From NCBI GenBank assembly GCA_000827205.1, contig KN832556.1:661436-725435 (forward strand): a stretch of DNA of 64,000 nucleotides, read 5' to 3'. The notes beneath the pieces were generated by a model. It was not told the origin of the DNA. It searched no databases and worked only from the letters and a program-made list of their open reading frames with translations. A program made the position numbers and the translations under genes. Shown here piece after piece: positions 1-11,811 of this stretch; within the stretch, counting starts at the first letter, position 1; each line of letters starts with the position of its first letter. The stretch is from Plicaturopsis crispa FD-325 SS-3 (taxonomy: Eukaryota > Basidiomycota > Agaricomycetes > Amylocorticiales > Amylocorticiaceae).

Positions 1-1356
1 CCGGGTTTATCGAGCGGCGCCTCTCTGCCCGTGAAGTTCCTTGGCCGGGCGGCTGCAGCCCATTCCGACTAGCTTCATCTTCTCTGACATCAACGACACT
101 AGTTGATGAGCCGGTTCTGGTATGCTGCTTCGTGGGTATGTCCAGTGGGCGTACACCGTCTGTGGGAGCAGGGCGCTGCTCTTGAAAATAACCCGTGTTC
201 TGTTTGGAAGGCGGAGCTGGGGATCCTCTGAGCGACGATTGCGAGGGGGAATCACCGTATCGGTTTGACGCCTCCGATCCACCATTCGGCCTTGGATTCG
301 CAGGTAAGGAAGGTCCTCCTGGTCGCTCCGCTAGGTGCGGTGAAGGAGTTCCGTTCACAGAGAGCTGGGGTTGAGAGCGCGAAGGCTCGGTAGGCGCAGT
401 GGGCTGGCGCGCAGCTTGGCGCAATTGCCCGGGACTTTCGGGAGTGCCAGGTCCCGATCGAAACTCGTCGCCCATAGCCTGCATAGGCTTGTTCTTCAAC
501 GAGTTGTAAGGAGATGTTGGGGCGCTGGGCGACGGTTCTACTATTTGTGGCGTGCCCGCGCTGCGCGCGGAATGCTGAGATGATTTCGACCGCATAGAGT
601 CTGAGGGAGGCGGAGAACGGGTCTGTGTAAGTGACCGATATAGTGAGCGTTGTATTCAAGGCATGAGCGAAAAATATATAGAATGCACACCCCGTTCTCT
701 TTCGCGAATTCGCTCGCTTCCCGTTCTCTTGTCGCAGAATTACCGCTCCCGCCTGCCTTCTCCCTCTCCCTCTTCTTCTGCGCGTGTTTCCGAATCTTGG
801 CCATTCTGTCGTTATGACAGTTCATGCAGTAGATTCCCTGGCTCGTCTTCGCAAACACGAGCTCGTCGATTCTGTTTTTACAGACTTTGCATTTGAAGCA
901 GTGCGCGTGGTAGGAGTCGTCGCCGGTCATGATGGCCTCGTCGAGAATAGGTAGATGGCATACATTGCAACTGTACGAGCAGTTGGCGCATATTGGGGAG
1001 CCGTCGGATAGTAGGAGCAGATTCGTGTCTGCAGTGACCTGGTCACCGCACTTGGCGCATTTGAAGCAGTCGACGTGGAAGAAGGATTGGCTGTAGGTTG
1101 AACATGTTGTCAGGATGCGTGTACACTCTGCGCTGACTCGACGCGCCCGAACACCGCGATAAACGCTGGCTCTGTAGACGGCTCCACATCAGAAAGGTTA
1201 AGGAGGAGGAGCTTACCCGAATGCAACAACGAGACCGCCATTCTCGTTGACGGCAGATTTCCTGCATCCTGGACACAACCTGTTCTCCATGCCCTCCATC
1301 TGGGCAGTATCTTGGGCATCGACAACTTCTTGTCGTGTATTCGTCACGGCCAGCAT
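1..1356 (-). CDS. LIM-domain protein, probably a LIM-type Rho GTPase-activating protein (5' part only)
   Basis: The start is the ATG at 1356. Exons read by eye are about 1356-1217, 1090-710 and 622-1, and the gene runs off the left edge. The N-terminus holds two adjacent LIM zinc fingers: CPGC near residue 28, then HVDCFKCAKC, CANCSYSCNVC, HAHCFKCKVC and CMNCH. After them come a basic stretch (KKREREK) and a low-complexity Ser/Pro-rich region ending near SRAERRRSINPG. In fungi, paired N-terminal LIM domains before a disordered linker are typical of Rga1-type RhoGAPs, which act on Cdc42/Rho in polarised growth. The RhoGAP domain itself would lie outside the window, so that assignment is inference; the LIM domains are seen directly. 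Another LIM adaptor (paxillin-like) is the alternative. Confidence 0.8.
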
Positions 1357-3091
1357 GATAGCGTCCTAATAATGTACGCGCGCCGGCGAAATCGGGGAGA
1401 TGTGTGAGTGAAAGCGCTGGGGCCGTTGGAGTGTCTGTCTAGCCTGACGCCCGTCGTCCACGAACCAACTCGCCGAGAGCTTTGAGATAAGTAGCAAAGC
1501 AAGAAAGACTGGATCCTTGCAGGACGACGAGATGAGAGGGACCAAGTAGAGGCGAGGAGAGAGAATAATAGGGAAATGGACGGTCGGTAAGATGGATGTC
1601 CAAGTCCTGGAATTACAACCGGAGTCGGTTTCGCGATCACGCGTGTAGGTCTCTTTCCCTCAAACGGTCTTCATTTTACCACCGCCATCTGCCAGTTCAA
1701 GCGCTGCTGTCTCTTGCTTACTGCCACGACAACAACAGATACCCGCCTATGCGCCCTGTCGCAGCGTAAGGATCTTGTCTTGCTGGCGGCACCGCTCAGT
1801 ATTTTCGTGCAGAGCGCAGAACGCGTTCTCTCAAAACATTCTATTGGGTTCCTTGGTTCTATATCAGAGACCTCCTCATTTATCGGGCAAACCCAACTCA
1901 AACCGTGCCTTTTCTCATCCGGGCTTAGCTGGGAGCTCCACAATCTTGGTCAGTTCATATCAAGTTCACAAGTGCTCTATTCTAAGTGTATCGACACACT
2001 CATCGCAACAGGTCCTTTCTCGAAACATGCCTCGAGTTGCCTTTCTCCGAGTGCTTAACGACCTGTGTGTAACAGCAACTGGGCGCTCATGACACGTCTA
2101 CAGACACGCTTTCCGGAGCCACGGCCCCGACCATCGACGAAACGCCATGCTGTGGGTCCACGGCTGGCAAAATGGAGGAGATGACTCCCGGGAATGGCGG
2201 CCGTCGGTGGTTTTCAAGGTATCCATCCATCGCTGCGTACCGCCTCGTCCAGGCCTGCTCGTTGGCCATCCGTGTGCTGCCAAGTGCGTGCTGTACAACT
2301 GCTCCGGGAGCAGCACCAGTACTGCCAACACAAGTGTACCCTGTAAGTTAACCTCGACTACCTTTGCATCGCATAGTTTCGCTACGGTGAGCATCACTAG
2401 CTTGAGCTTGTACTTCCGCCGTTTCCTCAATGAAAAATCACGCTACACTCAATACACTTGTCATGCATGTCATGATCGTTGGACGCGTTTAGTTGGCGTT
2501 TAGCGGTAGATTCGCCAGGGTCGACGGTTCAACGTTCAACAACGATTCGTCGGCGAACGGACTCGGGCCAATAAAGATGGCAAATCAAAGCGATCTATCT
2601 CATCATCTCTGCCAGCCCTGAACCTCAATTTAGTGGCAGTGGTCCGTGCGCGGCTCCCAGAGTATATAAGCCAAAAGCGTTTCATTCCTGTTCCTCATCT
2701 CTTGTGCTCGGGCATGTACTGTCGCCAGTGAGGTCTTTACCGAGGCACAGTCTTTTGCTGATTGCAAATTACACATCCGAACCCGTCTGTTAGCTTCGGC
2801 TTTCAGCAATTTTTGGCAACACCTTCAGGGCCTTTGGCTTTGTTTTCATGGGAGAGGAGGGGAGGAGGACTTGGGACTGTACAGGCAGCGGGATTGCGGT
2901 TGCGATCATGTAGTACTTTGTCGCTTTTGTACACCCACTGGCTCGCAATCGATTATATTTGCGCCCACTCTTGCTTTTGACCGTCGTGTTTTTGTCGTCG
3001 CAAACACCCTACCCACTGCACAGATCGTTACGATCCCTGAAGATGACCATGCAAAGCAGTTTGCAGTAAGAGTCAAGAACATAGCCTGTGC
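1357..3091. other. Intergenic region between the LIM gene and KTI12
   Basis: This 1.7-kb divergent spacer has no frame that looks like protein. Open frames at 1714-2058 (+) and 2098-2430 (-) have no recognisable motif and no consistent splice partners. A TATA-like TATAA lies at about 2663 on the plus strand, some 430 bp before the KTI12 start, so KTI12 may have a long leader. Nothing else is visible. Confidence 0.5.
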
Positions 3092-4206
3092 ATGGCACTC
3101 ATAACGATCTCGGGATACCCGTCGTCGGGAAAGACGAGGAGAGCACACCAGATCAAGGACAGCCTCGAGAAACGGATGCAGGATGAGAGCTACGTGGGCC
3201 CCAAGCTGAAGGTGATCATCGTATCCGACGACTCTCTGCACCTTGCTCGCACGGCATACGATGGTACGTGTCCTGTCATATCCTCGAGAATTAGATCCTG
3301 ATCCCGCCGTGCAGAAAGTCGGTCGGAAAAACCTGCGCGCGGCGCGCTGTTCACGGCGATGCAGCGTGAGATGGGGCAGGACACCATCCTGATCGTCGAC
3401 GCGCTCAACTACATCAAGGGATTCCGGTACCAGATGTACTGCGCCGCCAGGGAGCAGAAGCTGCGTGTATGCACGGTGCGTTGTCCGTCCTCTCGTGTAG
3501 CTTGTGGAAGTATTCACAATTGAAATGCAGGTGTTCGTGGTCGCAACACATGACTTGTGCAGAGAGTGGAATAAAACACGGCAGGATGGAAAGGCGTATG
3601 CGCCTGATACGTGAGGATTCACCGGCCGCAATGTCGTCTTTATCCGCTCTAATCTGATCATTCGCAGCCTTGAAAACCTCCTCGTCAGATACGAAGAGCC
3701 CTCGTCTATGGTGCGATGGGATTCGCCGCTGTTCACTGTCCTGTGGGATGAGCCAGATGTTCCAGGAGAGCCGATCTGGCAGGCTGTGACCGCCGGAAAT
3801 GTCAAGCCCCCAAATGCTGGAACGTCCGCGGTACGCTTGAGCCTCACCATCATCATGGCCGTGCAACTCAGTTTAGTTACAGGTACCAAAAGCGCCCTCG
3901 GATGCACTGCACACGCTGGAGCAAACGACAACGTCCATGGTCGCTGCGATCCTGTCTGAGCAGGCGAACGCTCCCAGCGTCGGCGGAGTCGTCACTATCT
4001 CGCTGTCCGCGACCCTCAAACCGCAGATCACACTGCCCGCACGGAACCTCACTCTCTCCGAGCTCCAGCGCGCGAAACGGCAGTTCGTCACGGTCCATAA
4101 AAAGGCGATCACGCTGGGTGCGACGGAGAAGGGTACAGTCGATTGGAACGAGGAAAGTATAGCGGACAAATTTGTATCCTACTTGGAAGAGAATCTGAAG
4201 CCTTGA
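3092..4206 (+). CDS. KTI12: KTI12: P-loop regulator of Elongator, tRNA wobble-uridine modification
   Basis: Five exons (3092-3263, 3315-3475, 3531-3610, 3668-3830, 3883-4206) give about 299 residues, the usual length for Kti12. The Walker A motif GYPSSGKT is at residues 7-14. VSDDSL and the Walker-B-like ILIVDALNYIKGFRYQ follow, then the family signature FTVLWDEP and a C-terminal block with TLSELQRAKRQF. Kti12 is an ATPase related to the selenocysteinyl-tRNA kinase PSTK. It binds Elongator and tRNA and supports mcm5/ncm5 modification of wobble uridine in the cytoplasm. The start is the first ATG directly before the P-loop. Its stop lies 33 bp from the stop of the convergent BTA1 gene. Confidence 0.93.
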
Positions 4207-4239
4207 ACATATCCAAACACGCCCGCGAAAAGGGAGATG

Positions 4240-7200
4240 TCACAGTTTCCGCCCTCGCCAGAAGGAAGCGTACCTGTAAGTTGCATGCTTTTTGGTCAGA
4301 GAGGGTATGAAGGGAGGTAAGCTTGAACGTACATGTTGACTCTGTCGATGGGGATGTTCGGGCCGTTTCTGACCGCGAGAGGAGTAACCACGAAACCCAT
4401 ACGCTCAAAGCTTGAAACGAAACGCGTGTCAACTCGACGTCCGGTAAGCAAGTAGATGGACGTACACTTTGTTGTACCAAGGCTTCTTGGACGCAGAGCG
4501 CCATAGCAGGAATCCGCCCGGTGCAAGCACCCGGCGAAATTCCTCGACCTCGGTGTCTACATCGGCGGAGCCGGGCGCGAACCAGTCGAGGTGATCCATG
4601 ATCACAGCCCGGGTTAGCGACTCCGGTGTCAGTCCTCGGAGAACGCTGCGGAAATATGCAGCGCGTCAAGATCCGCAAGGGGAGGAATTAGTGGCGGACA
4701 TCTTACTTGACGATAGAGTCGGTATGCAGCCTGAACGCATCCAGGGCTGCTCCGTCGTTGGCATTGAGGGTATCATATCCTTCGCGGGAAAGGTATGCCG
4801 GGCAGGAAGCATGGGTATAATGGCCAAGGAGCGTCTAATACGCATATCAGTATCTTAGCTAACAGCATCTGGTTGAACAGTCTTACCAGCAGATAAAAGT
4901 AAGCACCATCTCTGAACGAGTACGTGGCAGGCAGTGGGTCGAATGTGTCGACGACAAAATCGTATATCGACCCCTCGTCCAGCAGCATCTGCCGCTGGTT
5001 CAGCGGAACCCCCAGCGCGTTCCAGCAAAAGGCGGGATTCTTGAGCAGCGCGACGACCAGCGGGTTGAGCAGCACGGGCCGCAACTTCTCGCGCCATATG
5101 CGCTCCTGCTCCCCGAGCGTCCGCGCCTCGCAGAGCGCTTCCACGTCCTTGGACACGCCCGCGACGCGGAAGATGAACGTGGCTAGACGGAGGGCCCACC
5201 CGCTGTAGCCACGGAGGTAGAATGCGGAGGCGAACGCATCGTCGTTGAGGTGCCAGAACTGGTATGCTATGGAGGATAGGAGCGGGGCGAGTTTGGAGTC
5301 GAGGAGCGCGCGGAATTTGGGCTGGCAGCCGTCGCCAAACATGGCGAAGACATCGTCGTATGGTAGGCCCCGGATGGCTGCGAGCTTTAGTTCTAGTAAA
5401 TGCCCCTGGCTGGAAATGCAATTCGCATGAGTATGAATATGAATAAGGGGGAGATGGTGCTGGATATTGCGACGTACCAGGGGTTCATGTCAACGCAGTG
5501 GATCTATTCCGATCAATGGAACAACGCTTAGTTGGTATCCTAGCATACTCCCTTAGGACTCACCCTCTTCGGTTGTGCGGCAATTGCATAATGAAGCGCA
5601 TTGTCGCCTGCGGAGGTGATGACAAGTATCGAATCATCCTTCGTCAGCTCCAGGTGCTTCATGTCTTCGAACGGATCTTCCTGTGTATCTCCGTCATTGA
5701 GATGAAGTTACAGCTGCTTTTGAGGAAACTTGGCGCACCCAAGTAAATGAGTAGATAAAAGTCCTGAATTCTTTGTGGACGGGCTGGTCGTAGTACGGAA
5801 GTCGCCATGGCTGGGTCGCAATATTAGTTGGGATGATAGAATAGTTGTTGAGGGGGGATAATGGAACTCACGTAGCGGACTTGATAATGGAAGGAGCTCA
5901 GCGGCGACGTCACATCGATGACAGCTGCGGCAGGTTTAGGCGACGCGCTCGGCTTGATGTCCAAGGCTGGATTCCCGAGATCCAGCGGCTCTACATCTGG
6001 GGTTTCGGAGACTGCTTGAAAAGGGACGGGCGAGCAGTTTCCTATCACATTTCCGCCCTCGACCTCGAATGCGTGGCAGAAGCGCGAGATATCGCAAGAC
6101 CGTGGGCGGCCAAGCCATATATAATACGGGCTAGATACTATCAGCACATACTCTAGGATTTCAAGGCAGGGGGACTCACATCCTCACGATGAACGGGATG
6201 AAGAAGCGATTACGCCCGTTATAGCTTTTGACCTAGAAGGATCGGCGACATATTAGAGCGGTCGGAGGATGTGCGAGGATTTCCTACCGTCCCGAATTTA
6301 TACTCGAGGTAGTCGCGGCGGTGGGGGGAGAGTGAGACGTGATCAAAATCGAACCATATTTGCCAGAACCACCGACTCAGCCACCCACATTCCTTGCGGG
6401 ACCCTCCGATGGCTTTCTCGTGCAGTGAAGACTGTTTGCCGGAGGTGTAAAAATCAACGACACCCAGTAGTCCATCTTGTGGGCTTAAGACATGGTCAAT
6501 ACGGTCCAAGAGGCTGTAGAAGCTCGGGATCTGGCGGAAGGGGTCAATTAGAGTCGAGTCTGTGAGTAGTAGGGCTATAAATACCATGGACAGAGAGTAA
6601 CTCAATGTCACCAAGCTAACGCTTCCTTTTGGATCGTTCGCAGTTGACCACTCCGGTAGCGAAAACTCGCTCGCGTCTTGACATAGAACGGTGATGTTCT
6701 TCCACCCCTTTTTCTGAAACCGCTCGCGCGCGACACGTAACAGAGGCTCGCAGAGGTCCACCAGATAGACCGCGTCAAATGATGAAATGGGGAAGTGCTT
6801 GTCCATTAACTCGATATTGTGTCCTAGGGTTCAAATCCAAAGTTTAGGCTTCGCTAGCAAAACAAGATGGTGAGATAAATCACCAGTGCCTCCACCGATA
6901 TCTACCCACACGAGGCGTTTGCGTGGCGCATCTGCACGCAGTGTGCGGAGATGGGCGGCGGCGATACTAAGCATAGTATTGCGTCCTCGGAGAAGGCCGT
7001 TACGCGTCGCATCGTACACATGAGCCTGGCCCTCGTAGAACTACAGAGGAGGATCCAGCTTAGCCTGACAATAATAGATAAAAATGGAGGTCATTCACCT
7101 CGTCTAAACGAGTTTTTTGGTCGGTACCCGCACCGCCGAGGGGTTTGATAAAACAGTGCCATATAAATCGTAACTGCGGCCTCAAGTGACTCTCCCCGAG

Positions 7201-7281
7201 GTAGATTAATCCACATATTGTGGCTACCAAGATCCACCAGGAAAGAGGTATCACAGACAGGGAGTCCATCGTGGTGGCCAT
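4240..7281 (-). CDS. BTA1: Betaine lipid (DGTS) synthase, BtaB-BtaA fusion
   Basis: The ATG at 7281 starts a membrane helix (WWILVATICGLIYLG). Next comes an S-adenosylmethionine methyltransferase of BtaB type: motif I VWVDIGGGTG, acidic VYLVDLCEPLL and LGVVDFYTSG. The C-terminal half is BtaA (DUF3419) with SILVITSAGDNALHYA, HCVDMNP, FAMFGDGCQP, AYQFWHLNDDAFASAF and a closing ASFWRGRKL before the TGA at 4240. BtaA transfers the 3-amino-3-carboxypropyl group of SAM to diacylglycerol and BtaB methylates the product to the betaine lipid DGTS. In fungi both halves are one ER-associated protein with BtaB first, as here. The gene is split by many 50-60-nt introns; the first runs about 7098-7041. No break is visible. 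DGTS replaces phosphatidylcholine under phosphate shortage, so phosphate regulation is likely but not shown here. Confidence 0.92.
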
Positions 7282-7990
7282 ACCAGAAACCCAGAAGACG
7301 GGTCAGGAAATATGGGCCTGGGGTGAGACAGACTTGAGGAAAGCGAAACAATATCGCGGCATTTTGAAGCATCGTATGCAGGAGAGCTAAACGACCAAGG
7401 GCGACGAATGTGCCGACGATCGCCTACGAAACGCGAATCAGTCAGTGAACGTGAGGGGAAGACCTGCACACTAGATATTGCATACGACCTCTGTATCCTG
7501 CTGGATTGGCCAATGATCAGCGGTATTTCGGAGCATGCGATGCAGACGTGATCATCTCGTAGATATCGCAAGTCTGTTTCGGTTAGTGTGTTCCAGTACA
7601 TAGCACGAACGTGTCATGGTGAAGCTCACCGCCCAAGGTTGAGGGCGGGTAATCACATTATCACAAAATCGACATATATGCCTGCCTATCTTGTCGCACA
7701 GTAGTTCTTATAGAGCATGTTGAGCGCTACTTCTGCCAGAGGGTAGAACAGAAAGGACGAGAATGTCGATACGGTTCAAGTCAAGGATTTACTGCCCTTG
7801 CTTTCAGCCACACAATCATGTCGCGTGGCGACCACGCGGTGCTACGTTGTTCACGTCGCGAGGTCGCGGCACTTTCCTACACTTTCACTGCTGTAACCTA
7901 AACTTCAAGGAGTGGTCAGAGACCGCCGTAAATTCTTTGATTTCTTTCATTGCTATAATACTGCCTTCTTGCCAACACACTGGAAACAAC
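7282..7990. other. Divergent promoter region of BTA1 and the MYND gene
   Basis: This is 709 bp of non-coding spacer between two genes that start away from each other. The short frames here (for example 7251-7601 on the minus strand) have no domain signal. No repeat is evident. Confidence 0.45.
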
Positions 7991-9651
7991 ATGTCGTTGC
8001 CGAAACCGCTGCTTCCTGTCGAGCTTGTTCGCAAAGTCGAGTCGAGTCCCAAAACGACTGGATTCAAGTCGAAAGCGCGTCGATTGCGAACCGTCGCTAC
8101 CGTGCGTGTCTGAGGGACTGGAAGAGTTCTTTCGCAGGTTTGGACCAGTGCAAAGACGCGTTTATTGCAAGTAACTCACATTATTTCCCCATCTGTAGTG
8201 CGCCAATTAGAACTTGCGCTGCATACAGCGGCATATTCTGGCGACATGCTCTGGGCTTGTGAACTCCTCCGTTTTGGGGTAAATGTCGAATGCCCTTCTG
8301 AAGTTAAGGGTCAGACGTATACGCCTCTCATCGTGGCAATGGTTGCCTGCTCGGGGTTCTCCGCGATTATAGCCAATCCCGCTACTGGAACAGACGCGCG
8401 TCAAGCGGCGGCACGGAACATGGACAGAGCCTCTTGGGTGGCACAGACTCTCATCGAGCAACATGCCGATGTCAGTGTCAGTGTATACATAGAAGGCGTG
8501 CGTATGACTATGCCGCGTTTAGCTTGTCTTGGAAGCCTCTGGAGTCTCGCCGAACTACTGGCGAAGCACGGCGCCCCTTTCGACACCAGCGATAGCTATC
8601 CTCCCGCTATCCACGCGCGGTTCTTAGAATTCGCCGCACAAGCCAGGTCAGCTCCCCCCCCGTCCGCCGCGTGTTTGCCCCTGCTGGTCTGGGAAAAGTG
8701 TACCCGAATGCCATGGTGCCGGGAAACAGCAGGAGTATCCCCTCGAATTTCTCTGCATCTGCGGGTCCGACAAAACATATCAGCACTGCTGTCATCGCCG
8801 TAATATCCCCGTTTTCGAAGAATGGAACAGCTCGGTGCAACGAATCATTTATGACTTCCGTCCTCTGGATAGACTTCCGGGTACGCGAGGACAACAACTT
8901 CAGCATTATATGGAGCGTGCGAGGGATCTCCCCACGGCAGAGGATTTTGGACTCCCAGCTCCGCCTTCGTCGTTGGATCCCATTGGTCATGCAGTACAAA
9001 GTATGACCCGAATGGTGTATGAGCTGGCGTCCCAGGGGCTTGTCGATCCAGCCTTTGCTTACGCTTATGAGAAAGTTGAACGGTTGCCACTGTATGTTTC
9101 TATCTCAACTGCTCAGAGCGCAACACTCTACTTATGCAATCCCTCGGACATGTACAGCCCACGTGGGCGGAAGTTTAGCAGGCACATGGCCAGAGAATTG
9201 CAGCAGGAGTGGAATGCCGCCGTGGACCAATACATCCTGCGAGGTGATGACAGCCGCCCACGGGAAGTCATTGAAAGAGCTACAAAGGTAGGCACTTGGC
9301 ACGGTGCTTTGATCAAGACTTGCGAAGGGCCTGGATGCGGCAAGGTCGAGCGTAGCGACGTAGCAAAGCTTATGCTTTGCTCCCGGTGCCACTTCGTAAG
9401 TCCATGCCACGCCTCAACTTGTGTCCGACATCTCGGATACCACTAATTTGCCTTCGAATTAGTCTGCGTACTGCAGCTCGAAATGTCAGAAATCGGCCTG
9501 GAAAGAGCACAAGATCACATGTGGTGGCGAGGATCAGCGCGAGCAGGCCTTGCCATCTCAGACTGCTATTCAAGTACACATCCTCGACGTTAAATGGCGT
9601 GAGTTGGAGGTATTGGCGAAAGAGATAGGCATTGAAGACTTCAAACCTTGA
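7991..9651 (+). CDS. MYND zinc-finger protein with tandem SEC-C-like motifs; frame not continuous in the genome
   Basis: The proposed start is MSLPKPLLPVELVRKVE at 7991. The middle part resembles an ankyrin-like helical region (LALHTAAYSGDMLWACELL). Next are two SEC-C-like metal motifs (CPCWSGKSVPECHG and CICGSDKTYQHCC). A C-terminal MYND finger is split by an intron (CEGPGCG, CSRCHF, then YCSSKCQKSAWKEHKITC), with the stop at 9651. MYND fingers bind proline-rich partners; SEC-C motifs bind zinc. The frame changes near a run of eight C at 8654-8661. Either a 53-nt intron (8646-8698) removes half of the first SEC-C motif, or one base has slipped in a homopolymer. The 8100-8200 stretch is also unresolved: it needs a 36-nt intron (8102-8137) or another frame change. 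It may be an assembly error or an early pseudogene. The function is unknown. Confidence 0.62.
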
Positions 9652-9913
9652 CATTACTTGATGCCGCTACGGTGAGTTCATGACCCGTTGACGTGGTCTT
9701 GTGCAGTTGCTAACTCTCTCCTTAACGGCACTTTGTGTTAGGTTCTCCGTGACGCTAAGCAGAGATCATAGCCATCCTCTAGCTAATACAGCAATGTTTC
9801 TAGTTCGTTGTTGAACCTAGATATCTTGAATCTCGTTACTTCGGCATCTCCAAATGGCATGCATATCTCGAAAATCATTGAAACTTGATCAGTTTATCCT
9901 CGTTCTCATGCTA
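9652..9913. other. Convergent 3' spacer
   Basis: This is 262 bp between the stop of the MYND gene and the stop of the GH17-like gene. It presumably holds both 3' untranslated regions. No structure is recognised. Confidence 0.4.
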
Positions 9914-11348
9914 TCAACAGGACGTGCGTGGATTGAAGGGAAACTTCATCTTTCCATGCTTGTCGTAAATGCCGTATCCAGGCTCCATATTGTCAGAATA
10001 GATGTGCGCGAACCAGCCCACGCCACCGTGCACGATACCTTTCAGATACGTGCACTTGCGGTCTAAAAGTGTATAATAATCCTGTTTAGCGAAATCAGTG
10101 CTCAGGATAAAAAGCTTCTGCAAAATCGGGGGAAAGGAACCAACGTGTTCATTTTGAATGTTTGCCACGGCGTAGATTGAGTTGTTCTGGACACCCTCGG
10201 ATGTAACCGATGGCCATCCATTCTGTAATCTCTCGTAAATGAGTTGACTTGAGAAGGACTGCGTGAATTCCCACCTCATCGAAGTACATTTTCTTCCCCT
10301 TCCCGTGATTGATAAACCAGTCAAGATCGTTGAGTACGTTCGGCCATGATTTGAAGGCTTCGGGCTAGGGTCATTGCGCTGATCCCTAGACTCAAGACAG
10401 AAACACGGACGCACCGGTCGACGCATTTTGCGCAAAGAACGGAAGCATGTGTATGTTGATTATATCAATCGCGTCTAGCACATCCTGCGCCCCACCGCGC
10501 TCCTGGTATCCATACGCTAGTTCGCTGACAGCGACGGGAATATGAAGACTGGAGAGATTGGCTTTCGCGAGCCGCACCTGCCTGGCGAGCTCCGCGTGGG
10601 GTAGGACGTCGTCGAATAGCGGTTCCGAGCCAAATTGGACGAGGCGTGTTACGAACTTCGCCTTCGGGTTCGTATGGAGGGTGTGGAACAACGAGTCGCG
10701 ACGCCCGATCCATTGGTCGGAGCCGGTGAACCCGAACTGGAAATCAATAAGTCTTGGGCCTTCACGGAAGACGAAAGTAAAACGCACCCAAATCAGTGCG
10801 TGCACTCCGAGACTGTTCTCCCATGCAGCATTAACGATGTCATCGCTAGCAGGTAAACATAGAGGACGGTATTGGAGACTAGAGACCTGAGAGGTACAAA
10901 GACAGACGCACTAGAATCCTTTTCTATCGCAAGCACCATATAGGCGCACATAGCGGGAGTGGAAGTGATACCGAATATCATTGAAGTCCTTCAAGAGTTG
11001 CGATCGACTTTGACCTGTGATGCCATTTCCAGGGTCTTTCTTTAGTATCGCATAGTCGAAAATTAGAGTATGTCGCTTACATGCGGTCACTTCGTAACTG
11101 AACCCAAGAAACGCATACTCTGTCTCATCGCTACACCACCAATGATCCAGGTTTTTGGGAGGAAACAAAGGCCTAGGAAATCCGAGGGCTGGAAAGCAGA
11201 ACGGTGCAGGTAGGCTTGTCGAGGCGAACTCAGCAAGACCGTGTGGAATACTGACAGAAGCAGACGCCGATGGCTGGGGAAGAGCATACGAGGTGGCGCG
11301 TGCAATAATGGCCAAGACTGGTAGCAGTGTAAGGGCTGGGTGTACCAT
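9914..11348 (-). CDS. Secreted GH17-like beta-glucanase
   Basis: The ATG at 11348 begins a signal peptide (LTLLPVLAIIARATSYA). The mature protein has a GH17-type barrel start: FLGFSYEVTAC, spliced to QSRSQLLKDFNDI, then YVRLYGACDRKGF. It continues with WIGRRDSLFHTLHTNPKAKF, VAVSELAYGYQERGG and IINIHMLPFFAQNAS. The FDENGWPS motif corresponds to the family's catalytic nucleophile region, and the chain ends with HGGVGWFAHIYSDNMEPGYG. About five short introns are needed. GH17 enzymes act on beta-1,3-glucans, either remodelling the fungal cell wall or digesting foreign glucan outside the cell. The fold is well supported. Exact substrate and whether it hydrolyses or transglycosylates cannot be told. 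A late acceptor (AAG) near 10357 is uncertain. Confidence 0.82.
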
Positions 11349-11811
11349 TGGTAATGCCAGCGGAGAGGCGACAACGGCGTGGTGTCCTACTTACAAGCCC
11401 AGAGCAAGCTCCGTACTTATACCACCGCTCTTCATGTTCGAAGCAATAGGAGCAGATCCTGGAGACGAGGACGGCTCATAGGTAGTAGGGCGTATCTAAC
11501 ACAGACCGTCAGTCCCCCTTCGATCACCACGGAAAAGCAAAGCGACTCACCTGACGGTTTACACTATTATATGCGGTACAAACGAAGAACAGGAGGCACG
11601 CACATCGCCTGGGAAGTCAAAAGTCGAGCTCTAGGTTTCGGCCAATCAGGAACGCTTGGAGATTCTGCCGTCGAGAAAAGCAGAACAAGAAATAGAAGGG
11701 TCGTACATCCCTCCTCCATGTGATCGCAGCTTCTCGTCCAGATGCCTATGAGTCGCGTGGAAGGTCGAATGTATAGTACCCAGGAGCCACCACCGAGGGG
11801 TACGCGTGATC
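11349..11811. other. Spacer between GH17-like gene promoter and gelsolin gene 3' end
   Basis: This is 463 bp. The part next to 11349 is the promoter side of the GH17-like gene. No frame with domain signal and no repeat is seen. Confidence 0.4.

Noticed and set aside
1714-2430. Plus frame of 114 codons and minus frame of 110 codons upstream of KTI12
   Set aside because: No domain motif, no splice partners, and composition like shadow frames.
6822-6845. GGTTCAAATCC, similar to a tRNA T-loop
   Set aside because: The flanking bases do not form a T stem, no acceptor or anticodon arm is present, and it lies in a BTA1 intron.
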